DNA from: Bacteroidetes bacterium UBA1860 | GTDB lineage: Bacteria; Bacteroidota; Rhodothermia; Balneolales; Balneolaceae | Reading direction: 5' to 3' | NCBI GenBank assembly: GCA_002338335.1 | Contig: DDIC01000023.1 | Span: forward strand, 1-8,563 | DNA length: 8,563 nucleotides | Shown here: positions 1-6,200 of the stretch, one piece after another | Position numbering within the stretch: position 1 is the stretch's first letter | How the letters are laid out: every line of letters starts with the position of its first letter | The notes under the pieces: generated by a model | Databases searched by the model: none | What the model was told of the DNA's origin: nothing | Seen by the model: the letters and a program-made list of their open reading frames with translations, nothing else | Translations under genes and position numbers: made by a program

Positions 1-23
1 TCGTCACTAAAATTACAGACTAA
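1..23 (+). CDS. tuf: 3' end of elongation factor Tu (partial, probable)
   Basis: The first bases, read in frame from position 3, give V-T-K-I-T-D followed by a TAA stop at 21-23. The two bases before it fit the end of one more codon. EF-Tu proteins end in a strand of the form GAGVV(T/S)xI followed by an acidic residue, so this short tail fits the family. In Bacteroidota and relatives tuf commonly lies directly upstream of tRNA-Trp and secE, which is what follows here. EF-Tu carries aminoacyl-tRNA to the ribosome as a GTP complex. Only about six codons are present, so the call rests on gene order and a short C-terminal match; nothing can be said about the rest of the protein. Confidence 0.62.
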
Positions 24-30
24 ACAGTTT

Positions 31-70
31 GCAACGACTGGTCTAGGGGCTGACTCCTGCCAGAAGTTGC
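31..70 (+). other. imperfect hairpin between tuf and tRNA-Trp
   Basis: Bases 31-35 (GCAAC) pair with 66-70 (GTTGC). After a 2x2 internal loop, 38-41 (CTGG) pair with 60-63 (CCAG). Further in, 45-49 (AGGGG) pair with 54-58 (CTCCT, one G-U pair) around the loop CTGA. The fold ends four bases before the tRNA. No T-run follows, so it does not look like an intrinsic terminator. A spacer structure that helps separate the tuf mRNA from the tRNA precursor by nuclease cleavage is possible but inferred. The stems were found by eye; no folding energy was computed. Confidence 0.4.
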
Positions 71-74
71 ACTT

Positions 75-147
<73 letters not shown>

Positions 148-187
148 CAAATAACTAAACGCGTGTCAGTAGCGCAGGACAAAGTAG

Positions 188-370
188 ATGAATAAAGTGC
201 AAGCCTTTGTAGAGGATGTTCGTCGTGAGATGGGCAAGGTCACTTGGCCAACTCAAAAAGAGCTCGTCGATCAGACGATTGTTGTTGTGGTATTTTCCAT
301 AATCCTCTCCCTTTTCATTTTTGGCGTTGATCAGCTCTACACATTCATCTTAGAGGCCATTTACCAATGA
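188..370 (+). CDS. secE: preprotein translocase subunit SecE
   Basis: SecE is the small clamp subunit of the SecYEG channel, which exports unfolded proteins across and into the inner membrane. The 60-residue product is the short one-segment form typical of most bacteria, not the three-segment enterobacterial one. An amphipathic N-terminal helix (about residues 1-26) carries the family signature MGKVTWPTQKEL at 15-26, including the conserved Trp-Pro. It is followed by one hydrophobic segment at about 30-46 (V/I/F rich). The ATG at 188 is preceded by AGGA at 176-179 with an 8-nt spacer, a usable ribosome-binding site. The TGA stop overlaps the nusG start in ATGA, so the two genes are probably translationally coupled. 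SecE next to NusG is one of the most conserved bacterial gene pairs. The assignment is secure. Confidence 0.97.
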   Translation: MNKVQAFVEDVRREMGKVTWPTQKELVDQTIVVVVFSIILSLFIFGVDQLYTFILEAIYQ

Positions 371-933
371 GCATAGACGTACAAAATCATCAATGGTACG
401 TGGTCCGTGTGTTCTCGGGGCATGAGAAGAAAATCCAAGCCTATCTGCAGGATGAGATTCAAGAGCTTGGGTTGGAAGACAAAATCAAGGAAGTTCTTGT
501 CCCTACAGAGACAGTGCTTGTAATCAAAGCAGGAAAGAAAAAGAAGCAAGAAAAGAACTTCTTTCCTGGATACATCCTGCTTAATACGACCTATGATAGT
601 GAAGTGAATGACTTAATCCAGAGCACTCCCTCTTGCATGGGATTCCTCATTGTGGATGGTCAAAAAACACCTCAGCCACTCAAGAAGCATGAGGTGAATG
701 ATATTTTGAGCCGCGTTCGCGCGGAAGAAGAGATCGACGAATCCCAAGTGGTTGTCGATATCAAGTACAAAGAGGGCGATCTCGTCAAGGTAATTGACGG
801 ACCGTTCAAAGAATTTGATGGAACCGTTCAAGAAGTGAACGCCGATAAACTGAAGCTTCGGGTACTTGTCTCCATATTTGGACGCAAGACTCCAGTTGAG
901 GTGGATATCAACCAAGTTGAAGACGCAGCTTGA
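367..933 (+). CDS. nusG: transcription termination/antitermination protein NusG
   Basis: NusG binds elongating RNA polymerase through its N-terminal domain; through its C-terminal KOW domain it contacts partners such as ribosomal protein S10 or Rho. The 188-residue product matches the usual size. The NGN domain starts with QWYVVRVFSGHE (9-20) and contains VPTE (45-48) and FFPGYI (65-70), all family hallmarks. A linker around 115-133 is charged. The KOW domain runs from about 134 to 185, with GDLVKVIDGPF (137-147) and SIFGRKTPVEVD (169-180). There is no large insertion of the kind seen in some other lineages. The start codon overlaps the secE stop (ATGA, 367-370). A GAGG at 353-356, inside secE, lies 10 nt upstream and could help re-initiation. 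It is followed by a 75-bp spacer before rplK. Confidence 0.98.
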   Translation: MSIDVQNHQWYVVRVFSGHEKKIQAYLQDEIQELGLEDKIKEVLVPTETVLVIKAGKKKKQEKNFFPGYILLNTTYDSEVNDLIQSTPSCMGFLIVDGQKTPQPLKKHEVNDILSRVRAEEEIDESQVVVDIKYKEGDLVKVIDGPFKEFDGTVQEVNADKLKLRVLVSIFGRKTPVEVDINQVEDAA

Positions 934-952
934 GCGACTGTCAAAACCATGA

Positions 953-978
953 TGCAATACGTGAGCTATTACGCAGCA
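953..978 (+). promoter_or_regulatory. weak hairpin upstream of rplK; candidate L1 autoregulatory site
   Basis: In the 75-bp nusG-rplK spacer, TGC (953-955) can pair with GCA (976-978). Beyond an asymmetric internal loop (956-959 against 974-975), CGTGA (960-964) pairs with TTACG (969-973, one G-U pair) around GCTA. In several bacteria L1 represses the rplK-rplA message by binding a stem with an asymmetric loop in this leader, so position and general shape are suggestive. The stems are short and I could not match the conserved L1-binding bases, so this is only a candidate. Confidence 0.2.
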
Positions 979-1008
979 AACAACTAAACCGAATCAATCC
1001 CGCAACCC

Positions 1009-1434
1009 ATGGCAAAAAAGGTTGAAAAAATCCTGAAACTTCAGATTGCTGGTGGCCAAGCCAGTCCCGCACCTCCAGTAGGTCCGGCACTCGGTCAGGC
1101 TGGTATCAATATCATGGAGTTCTGCAAAGCTTTTAATGCAGCTACTCAGGATAAACAAGGTGTGATTACCCCTGTGGAAATCACCGTCTTCGCTGATAAG
1201 TCCTTCTCCTTTAAAACGAAGACTCCCCCTGCACCTGTTTTGCTGAAGCAAGCGGCTAAAATCAAATCGGGTTCCGGTGAACCAAACCGAGCAAAAGTCG
1301 GTCAAGTTACCTGGGATCAATGCAAAGAGATCGCGGAAGTAAAGATGGAAGATCTCAATGCCTTTGATATTGAGAAAGCTGCAGAAATGATCGCTGGTAC
1401 AGCGCGATCTATGGGCCTAAGGGTCGTTCGATAA
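1009..1434 (+). CDS. rplK: 50S ribosomal protein L11
   Basis: L11 (uL11) forms, with its 23S rRNA site, the base of the L7/L12 stalk where GTPase factors and RelA act and where thiostrepton binds. The 141-residue product has exactly the standard length. The N-terminal domain (about 1-70) holds the proline-rich stretch ASPAPPVGPALGQAGINIM (18-36), the part linked to factor function and thiostrepton response. The C-terminal RNA-binding domain (about 73-141) has KTPPAPVLLKQAA (71-83), KSGSGEPN (86-93) and the C-terminal TARSMGLRVV (131-140). The ATG at 1009 gives the conserved MAKKV start, but I see no Shine-Dalgarno sequence in the 25 bases before it. The gene is followed by rplA after 21 bp, the usual L11-L1 pair. 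Confidence 0.98.
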   Translation: MAKKVEKILKLQIAGGQASPAPPVGPALGQAGINIMEFCKAFNAATQDKQGVITPVEITVFADKSFSFKTKTPPAPVLLKQAAKIKSGSGEPNRAKVGQVTWDQCKEIAEVKMEDLNAFDIEKAAEMIAGTARSMGLRVVR

Positions 1435-1437
1435 CGT

Positions 1438-1447
1438 TTAATATTAA
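1438..1447. repeat. 10-bp AT palindrome in the rplK-rplA spacer
   Basis: TTAATATTAA is a perfect palindrome inside the 21-bp spacer and ends eight bases before the rplA ATG. In RNA it has no loop and would be a poor hairpin. The more likely effect is to keep the SD-less rplA start region unpaired and A/U-rich. Chance cannot be excluded. Confidence 0.3.
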
Positions 1448-1455
1448 CCATTGAT

Positions 1456-2154
1456 ATGGCTAAACGCGGTAAAAAATACGCGAAAGCATCAGAGCTCATC
1501 GACAAAGACACAGAATACACACTTGATCAAGCGTGTAAACTTGTTAAGCAGGCAAAAATTGCCTCTTTTGATGAATCTGTTGACCTAGACATCCGTTTGG
1601 GTGTTGATCCTCGTCATGCGGACCAGATGGTTCGTGGTACAGTCTCACTTCCACATGGAACGGGCCGTTCTGTTCGAGTGCTAGCCTTGGTGAACGAAGC
1701 CAAGCAAGCAGAAGCGACAGAAGCAGGAGCGGATCATGTTGGCTTGGACGATTACATCGCCAAGATTGAAGAAGGTTGGGCTGAGATCGACGTGATCGTC
1801 GCCACTCCAGACGTAATGGGTAAGTTAGGAAAGCTAGGCCGAGTACTCGGACCTCGCGGACTGATGCCAAACCCAAAAAGCGGAACGGTGACGATGGATG
1901 TTAAAGATGCTGTTGAGTCGTTCAAAAGCGGAAAGATTGATTTCCGTGTCGACAAGGCGGGTATCCTTCACACCTCCATTGGGAAAACAAGCTTCAACGA
2001 GGATGCTCTTCGCGAGAACGCTGCAATGTTGATTTCGACCATCATTAAGATGAAACCGTCGTCATCAAAAGGGACGTACATCAAGAGTGCATTTATGTCT
2101 AGCACGATGGGCCCTAGCATTCCATTGAGCCGCTCAACCATTTCATCACTCTAA
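1456..2154 (+). CDS. rplA: 50S ribosomal protein L1
   Basis: L1 (uL1) binds 23S rRNA at the mobile L1 stalk that guides deacylated tRNA out of the E site; in several bacteria it also represses its own operon by binding mRNA. The product has 232 residues, close to the usual 230-235. Signatures in order: MAKRGKKY at the start, the first rRNA-binding domain with LDIRLGVDPRHADQMVRG (44-61) and LPHGTGR (65-71), the middle domain with GPRGLMPNPKSGTV (132-145), the strongest family motif, and the return to domain I with KGTYIKSAFMSSTMGP (205-220). No Shine-Dalgarno sequence precedes the ATG; the upstream bases are A/T-rich. The last residues (about 221-232) are Ser-rich and vary between lineages. 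The gap to rplJ is only 15 bp. Confidence 0.98.
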   Translation: MAKRGKKYAKASELIDKDTEYTLDQACKLVKQAKIASFDESVDLDIRLGVDPRHADQMVRGTVSLPHGTGRSVRVLALVNEAKQAEATEAGADHVGLDDYIAKIEEGWAEIDVIVATPDVMGKLGKLGRVLGPRGLMPNPKSGTVTMDVKDAVESFKSGKIDFRVDKAGILHTSIGKTSFNEDALRENAAMLISTIIKMKPSSSKGTYIKSAFMSSTMGPSIPLSRSTISSL

Positions 2155-2158
2155 ACTC

Positions 2159-2162
2159 AGGA
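2159..2162 (+). promoter_or_regulatory. ribosome-binding site of rplJ
   Basis: AGGA lies 7 nt before the rplJ ATG, in the 15-bp rplA-rplJ spacer. It is a short but well-placed Shine-Dalgarno match and supports the start at 2170. Confidence 0.5.
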
Positions 2163-2169
2163 TCCTTCC

Positions 2170-2694
2170 ATGCCTACGCTGGAACAAAAAAAGGAAGTTG
2201 TTAGTGAGATTGCCGAGCTCCTAAAGGACGCTGGTGCTGTGTATGTAACCAACTACACAAATATGTCTGTGGATGAACTCACAGCATTACGCACCAAGTT
2301 CAGAGAGAACGGGGTCAACTACAAAGTCTTTAAAAACACCCTGCTTAAGCGTGCTATGGATGAAGTAGGTGGCTATGAGGCCATTTATGATCATCTAGAA
2401 GAGCAAAATGCCTTCGCATTTGTCCAAGAGGATTTGGCTGCACCAGCCAAAGTGATAAAGGAATCATTCAAAGAATCAGAAAAGCCTGCGTTTAAGGCTG
2501 CGATTATTGATGGTGTTCTTTATGACAATTCTCAACTCGAGACACTCGCATCCCTAAAGAGCCGTACAGAGATTATCGGCGATATTATGGGCTTGCTGAC
2601 AGCACCGATGTCAAATGTAGTGGGTGCAATCCAGTCCCCTGGACGTACTATTGCAAGCGCTCTAAGCACCATTGCTAAAAAAGCAGAATCCTAA
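2170..2694 (+). CDS. rplJ: 50S ribosomal protein L10
   Basis: L10 (uL10) anchors L7/L12 dimers to the ribosome and sits beside L11 on 23S rRNA. The 174-residue product is within the family range (about 165-180). The N-terminal rRNA-binding domain includes the conserved LTALRTKFRENGVNYKVFKNTLLKRA (37-62, quoted here only as the family's key stretch in two parts: TALRTKFRENG and YKVFKNTLLKRA). The middle part is an alpha/beta domain. The C-terminal part (about 130-174) is helical and carries the L7/L12 docking helix, with hydrophobic residues spaced through 142-170. That helix's length sets how many L12 dimers bind; I cannot fix the number by eye. With only 15 bp after rplA there is no separate leader for classical L10(L12)4 feedback. 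rplL follows after 36 bp. Confidence 0.97.
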   Translation: MPTLEQKKEVVSEIAELLKDAGAVYVTNYTNMSVDELTALRTKFRENGVNYKVFKNTLLKRAMDEVGGYEAIYDHLEEQNAFAFVQEDLAAPAKVIKESFKESEKPAFKAAIIDGVLYDNSQLETLASLKSRTEIIGDIMGLLTAPMSNVVGAIQSPGRTIASALSTIAKKAES

Positions 2695-2718
2695 ACCAAT
2701 TTCAAACAAAACGACTCA

Positions 2719-2724
2719 CGGAGA
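2719..2724 (+). promoter_or_regulatory. strong ribosome-binding site of rplL
   Basis: CGGAGA, with the core GGAG at 2720-2723, lies 7 nt before the rplL ATG in an otherwise A-rich, unstructured 36-bp spacer. It is the clearest Shine-Dalgarno match among the ribosomal-protein genes here. That suits a protein needed in several copies per ribosome. Confidence 0.75.
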
Positions 2725-2730
2725 TAAACC

Positions 2731-3111
2731 ATGGCGGACGTAAAAGACCTAGCAGAACAGCTAGTAAACCTTACCATCAAAGAAGCAAACGAACTTGCAC
2801 AAGTTCTGGAAGACGAATATGGCATTAAGCCTGCAGCTGCAGCAGCTGTTGCTGTTGCTGGCCCTGCCGGCGGCGGAGACGCAGGTGCTGGCGAAGAGAA
2901 GAGCGAATTTGATGTCGTTCTAAAATCAGCAGGCGGAAACAAAATTGCTGTGATTAAAGAAGTTCGTGGTATCACAGGTCTTGGGCTGAAAGAAGCCAAA
3001 GATCTAGTGGACGGCGCTCCTGGCACCCTCAAAGAGGCAGTTGCTAAGGATGAAGCCGAAGCCATGAAAGCAAAACTTGAAGAAGCTGGCGCTGAAGTCG
3101 AGCTTAAGTAA
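2731..3111 (+). CDS. rplL: 50S ribosomal protein L7/L12
   Basis: L7/L12 (bL12) is the multicopy acidic stalk protein that recruits EF-Tu, EF-G, IF2 and release factors and stimulates their GTPases. The product has 126 residues, slightly longer than the 121 of E. coli. The N-terminal dimerisation and L10-binding domain is about 1-32 (LAEQLVNLTIKEANELAQVL). A flexible hinge at about 33-57 is Ala/Gly/Pro-rich and includes a GPAGGGDAGAG run that accounts for the extra length. The factor-binding C-terminal domain is about 58-126, with KIAVIKEVRG (71-80), TGLGLKEAKDLVDGAP (82-97) and a final acidic helix. The start is supported by a good Shine-Dalgarno sequence. A 156-bp structured spacer follows before rpoB, which may let stalk protein be made in excess over polymerase. 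Confidence 0.98.
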   Translation: MADVKDLAEQLVNLTIKEANELAQVLEDEYGIKPAAAAAVAVAGPAGGGDAGAGEEKSEFDVVLKSAGGNKIAVIKEVRGITGLGLKEAKDLVDGAPGTLKEAVAKDEAEAMKAKLEEAGAEVELK

Positions 3112-3133
3112 GTTTTAAGACTATAGAAAGGGT

Positions 3134-3163
3134 GTAGCCAACCGCAGAAACGTGGTTGGCTAT
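3134..3163 (+). terminator. hairpin between rplL and rpoB: candidate attenuator or processing site
   Basis: TAGCCAACC (3135-3143) and GGTTGGCTA (3154-3162) form a perfect 9-bp stem. It extends inward by G-U and C-G pairs (3144-3145 with 3152-3153) to a 6-base loop AGAAAC, and outward by a G-U pair (3134/3163). The bases after it, TCCTTGTCTA, are only partly T-rich, so this is not a classic intrinsic terminator. It lies 23 bases after the rplL stop. Plausible roles are partial termination, an RNase III target, or protection of the rplL mRNA 3' end. The hairpin is seen directly; its role is inferred. Confidence 0.55.
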
Positions 3164-3178
3164 CCTTGTCTATGGACC

Positions 3179-3214
3179 TTGTATTCATTTGAACGTGGAT
3201 ACAACGTGAATACA
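3179..3214 (+). repeat. overlapping inverted and tandem repeats upstream of rpoB
   Basis: AACGTGGATAC (3192-3202) is followed at once by AACGTGAATAC (3203-3213), a tandem 11-bp repeat with one mismatch. Upstream, TTGTAT (3179-3184) can pair with ATACAA (3199-3204), while the overlapping TGTATTCA (3180-3187) can pair with TGAATACA (3207-3214). The two stems share the same left arm and so exclude each other. This could be a binding site on DNA, with copies one helical turn apart, or a simple two-state RNA fold. The repeats are exact as described; no function is shown. Confidence 0.5.
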
Positions 3215-3267
3215 TAGAGTAGTTCGTAAATCATCCAAACCAAAGGGTTGCCCACCCAACAGAGTCT

Positions 3268-6200
3268 ATGGAGAAAATCCCATTCACAGAGCGTCTAAGT
3301 TTTGGCCGTACACAAACCGTTGTTGATTACCCAGACTTTTTGGATATCCAGCTTGCTAGCTTTGAAACGTTTGCCCAGCTCGATATTGCGCCTTCAGATC
3401 GCCTAAATCAAGGATTACAAAGAATATTTAATGAGAATTTCCCGATTGTGGACTCCAAAGAGACCCATCGATTGGACTTCTTATACTACACAGTGGAAAC
3501 GCCAAAGTACTCGCTTAAAGAGTGCCAAGAGCGTGGATTGACCTATGCTGTACCCTTGAAGGCAAAGCTTCGTTTGTCTACACTGGGCGACTCCGATGAG
3601 CCAGAAGAGGTGATCGAACAGGAAGTATTTTTGGGAGACTTGCCTTGGATGACTCGCCAAGGGACGTTCATTATTAATGGAGCCGAGCGCGTAATTGTGA
3701 GTCAGCTTCACCGTTCACCAGGAGTCTTTTTTGGTCAAAGCCTCCACCCTAATGGTACGCAACTCTATTCGGCGCGTGTTATTCCTTTTAAAGGTTCCTG
3801 GATTGAGTTTACGACCGATATTCGTGACGTTTTATGGGCCTACATCGATCGTAAAAAGAAGATCACCGCGACCACATTGCTACGTGCTTTAGGTTTTTCT
3901 GAAGACGAAGAACTCCTAGGCATGTTTGATCTGTCCGAAAAAGTTGAGTTCAAAAACAAGAAACTCTTTACAGAACGGGCCGTTGGACGTCAACTAGCAA
4001 CGAAGATCTTCGATCAGGTTGAAAATGAAGTCACAGACGAGGAGACGGGTGAAATTTCAACGGTATCCGAAGAAGTTGTAGTCCTTGATCGTGATCATGT
4101 ACTAACAGAGGATGACTTTGAGTTGTTCAAAGAGCGCGGCCTTCAGTCTGCGCTGGTCCAAACGATCAATCCTGAGCAGTCTGATCGCTCTGTGATCTAC
4201 AACACACTTCGTAAAGACCCAACGTGGAATGAAGAAACGGCTCTCGCAGAGGTCTACAAGCAGATTCGTGCGGGTGATATGCCAGACAAGGAGACCGCTC
4301 GCCAAGTTCTGGAGCGTTTGTTCTTTAGCGATAAAAAATATGACCTAGGAGAAGTTGGCCGTTATAGACTGAACAAGCGTCTGAAACTGGATATCGATCA
4401 AGAGATTCAATATCTCACCAAAGAAGATATCATCACGATTATCAAGGAGCTCATTCGCCTCAAGGACATGAAGTCTCAGGTGGATGACATTGATCACCTG
4501 AGTAATCGACGTGTCCGAACCGTGGGTGAGCAGCTTGGCCAGCAATTCGCGATCGGTCTTGCACGTATGGCGCGTACTATTCGTGAGCGTATGAGTTCTA
4601 GGGATGCTGAGCAGCTCACACCCCAAGATCTTGTGAATGCACGTACAGTTTCTAGCGTGATTAATACGTTCTTTGGAACCAATCAGCTCTCTCAGTTCAT
4701 GGATCAAACAAATCCACTGGCAGAGCTCACTCACAAACGCCGGATGTCTGCTCTTGGTCCAGGAGGTCTAACCAGAGAGCGAGCTGGATTTGAGGTTCGT
4801 GACGTTCACTACACACATTATGGACGTCTTTGCCCCATTGAGACGCCTGAAGGTCCAAATATTGGACTGATTTCGTCACTCTGTATTCATGCAAAGGTCA
4901 ATGATTTTGGCTTTATTGAAACTCCGTACCGCAAGGTAACGGGTGGCAAAGTCTCTAAATCGATTGATTACTTAGCAGCCGAGCAGGAAGACGAAACGGT
5001 AATTGCCCAGGCTAATGCTCCATTAGCAACGGATGGTAGCTTTGAGAATGACTCCATTTTCTCACGTTTCCGCGACTCCAACGTTGGTCTTGCGAAGCCT
5101 GAGGAAGTTGAATACATGGACGTTGCGACCAACCAGATTACGTCTCTTGCAGCAGCGCTGATTCCCTTCATTGAGCATGACGATGCCAACCGTGCCTTGA
5201 TGGGATCAAACATGCAGCGCCAGGGTGTGCCATTGTTACGCCCTGACTCTCCAATTGTTGGAACAGGTCTTGAGCGTCGTGCCGCAAAGGATTCACGTGC
5301 GATCATCACAGCTGAAGGCAATGGAGAGGTTGTTTATGTAAGCGGCACGGAGATTCGTGTCCGTTACAACCGAGGCAAGCAAGAAGAAGTTTGCTATTTC
5401 GATGGCGGAGTGAAGAGCTATACACTCACGAAATTTGAGCGAAGCAACCAGGATACAACTGTTAATCAAAGACCAGTGGTTAAGGTTGGAGACAAAGTTG
5501 TTGAAGGACAAACTCTTGCCGATGGATACTCTACCGACAATGGGGAACTTGCCCTTGGACGAAATCTACTTGTTGCGTTCATGCCATGGCGTGGATACAA
5601 CTTCGAGGATGCCATTATCGTGAGTGAGCGTATTGTTCAGGATGATGTCTATACATCGATTCATATTGCTGAATTTGAGCAACAAGTACGTGACACCAAG
5701 CGTGGTGAAGAAGAGTTAACCCGCGAGATACCCAATGTGAGTGAAGAGGCAACAGCTGACATCAACGAGGAAGGGGTGATTCGTGTGGGAGCAACGGTAA
5801 ACTCTGGCGATATCTTGGTTGGGAAGATTACACCTAAGGGCGAATCTGATCCAACTCCTGAAGAGAAGCTGCTTCGTGCCATTTTTGGTGACAAAGCTGG
5901 TGATGTCAAGGATGCATCACTTCGTACACCTCCTGGAGTTTCTGGTGTGGTCATCAAAACCCAGATGTTCAGCCGTAAGCGTGACGAGCTCGTCTCTCGT
6001 AAGGAAGAGAAAAAACGTCTTGAGGACGAATCAAAGCGTTATGAAGATGAGATTAGTGAATTAAATCAGCAGTGGGCTGACAAGATTTACACTTTACTAC
6101 GTGATAAGACATCACCCGGGGTGTTTAATTACTCCTTGGTTGAACTCATTGCAAAAGGGGAGAAGTACAAAAAGTCTGCCTTTGAGAAACTCGATCCAAT

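Larger units (their letters stand above)
3112..3267 (+). other. rplL-rpoB spacer, longest gene-free stretch
   Basis: These 156 bp hold no credible gene. The only short reading frame noticed (ATG at 3172, six codons) lacks a ribosome-binding site. The spacer contains a strong hairpin at 3134-3163 and, 16 bases further on, a cluster of overlapping inverted and tandem repeats at 3179-3214, listed separately. No T-run follows either fold. No Bacteroidota-type promoter (TTG, about 19 bp, TAnnTTTG) fits well. In E. coli the same junction carries a partial terminator and an RNase III site, so a similar job is plausible here by position. Confidence 0.5.

Noticed and set aside
613..1320. Two minus-strand open frames (613-957 and 994-1320) opposite nusG and rplK
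   Set aside because: Both are antisense to well-supported genes and show no family signature; they are explained by codon bias of the real genes.
2834..2862. CTGCAG/CAGCTG palindromic run in rplL
   Set aside because: It is produced by the alanine codons (GCA, GCT) of the L7/L12 hinge and needs no separate explanation.
3172..3192. Six-codon leader peptide (MDLVFI) between rplL and rpoB
   Set aside because: There is no ribosome-binding site, no regulatory codon run, and a frame this short is expected by chance.
2691..3215. 174-codon open frame on the minus strand opposite rplL
   Set aside because: It is a shadow of the GC-biased, Ala/Gly-rich rplL coding strand; the translation is Ser/Ala/Pro-rich low complexity with no recognisable domain and no ribosome-binding site was seen.
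3189..3216. Sigma-70-like promoter (TTGAAC, 16 bp, TACATA) before rpoB
   Set aside because: Only four of six and three of six bases match, the boxes fall inside the repeat cluster, and Bacteroidota promoters use a different -7/-33 pattern. The TTTG at 3188-3191 also lacks a properly placed TA and upstream TTG.
3865..4380. Possible foreign insertion in rpoB between about residues 200 and 370
   Set aside because: The stretch aligns in order with the beta-i4 region and its flanks as I recall them from E. coli, and ends in the conserved YDLGEVGRYRLNK wording, so it is a normal lineage domain.
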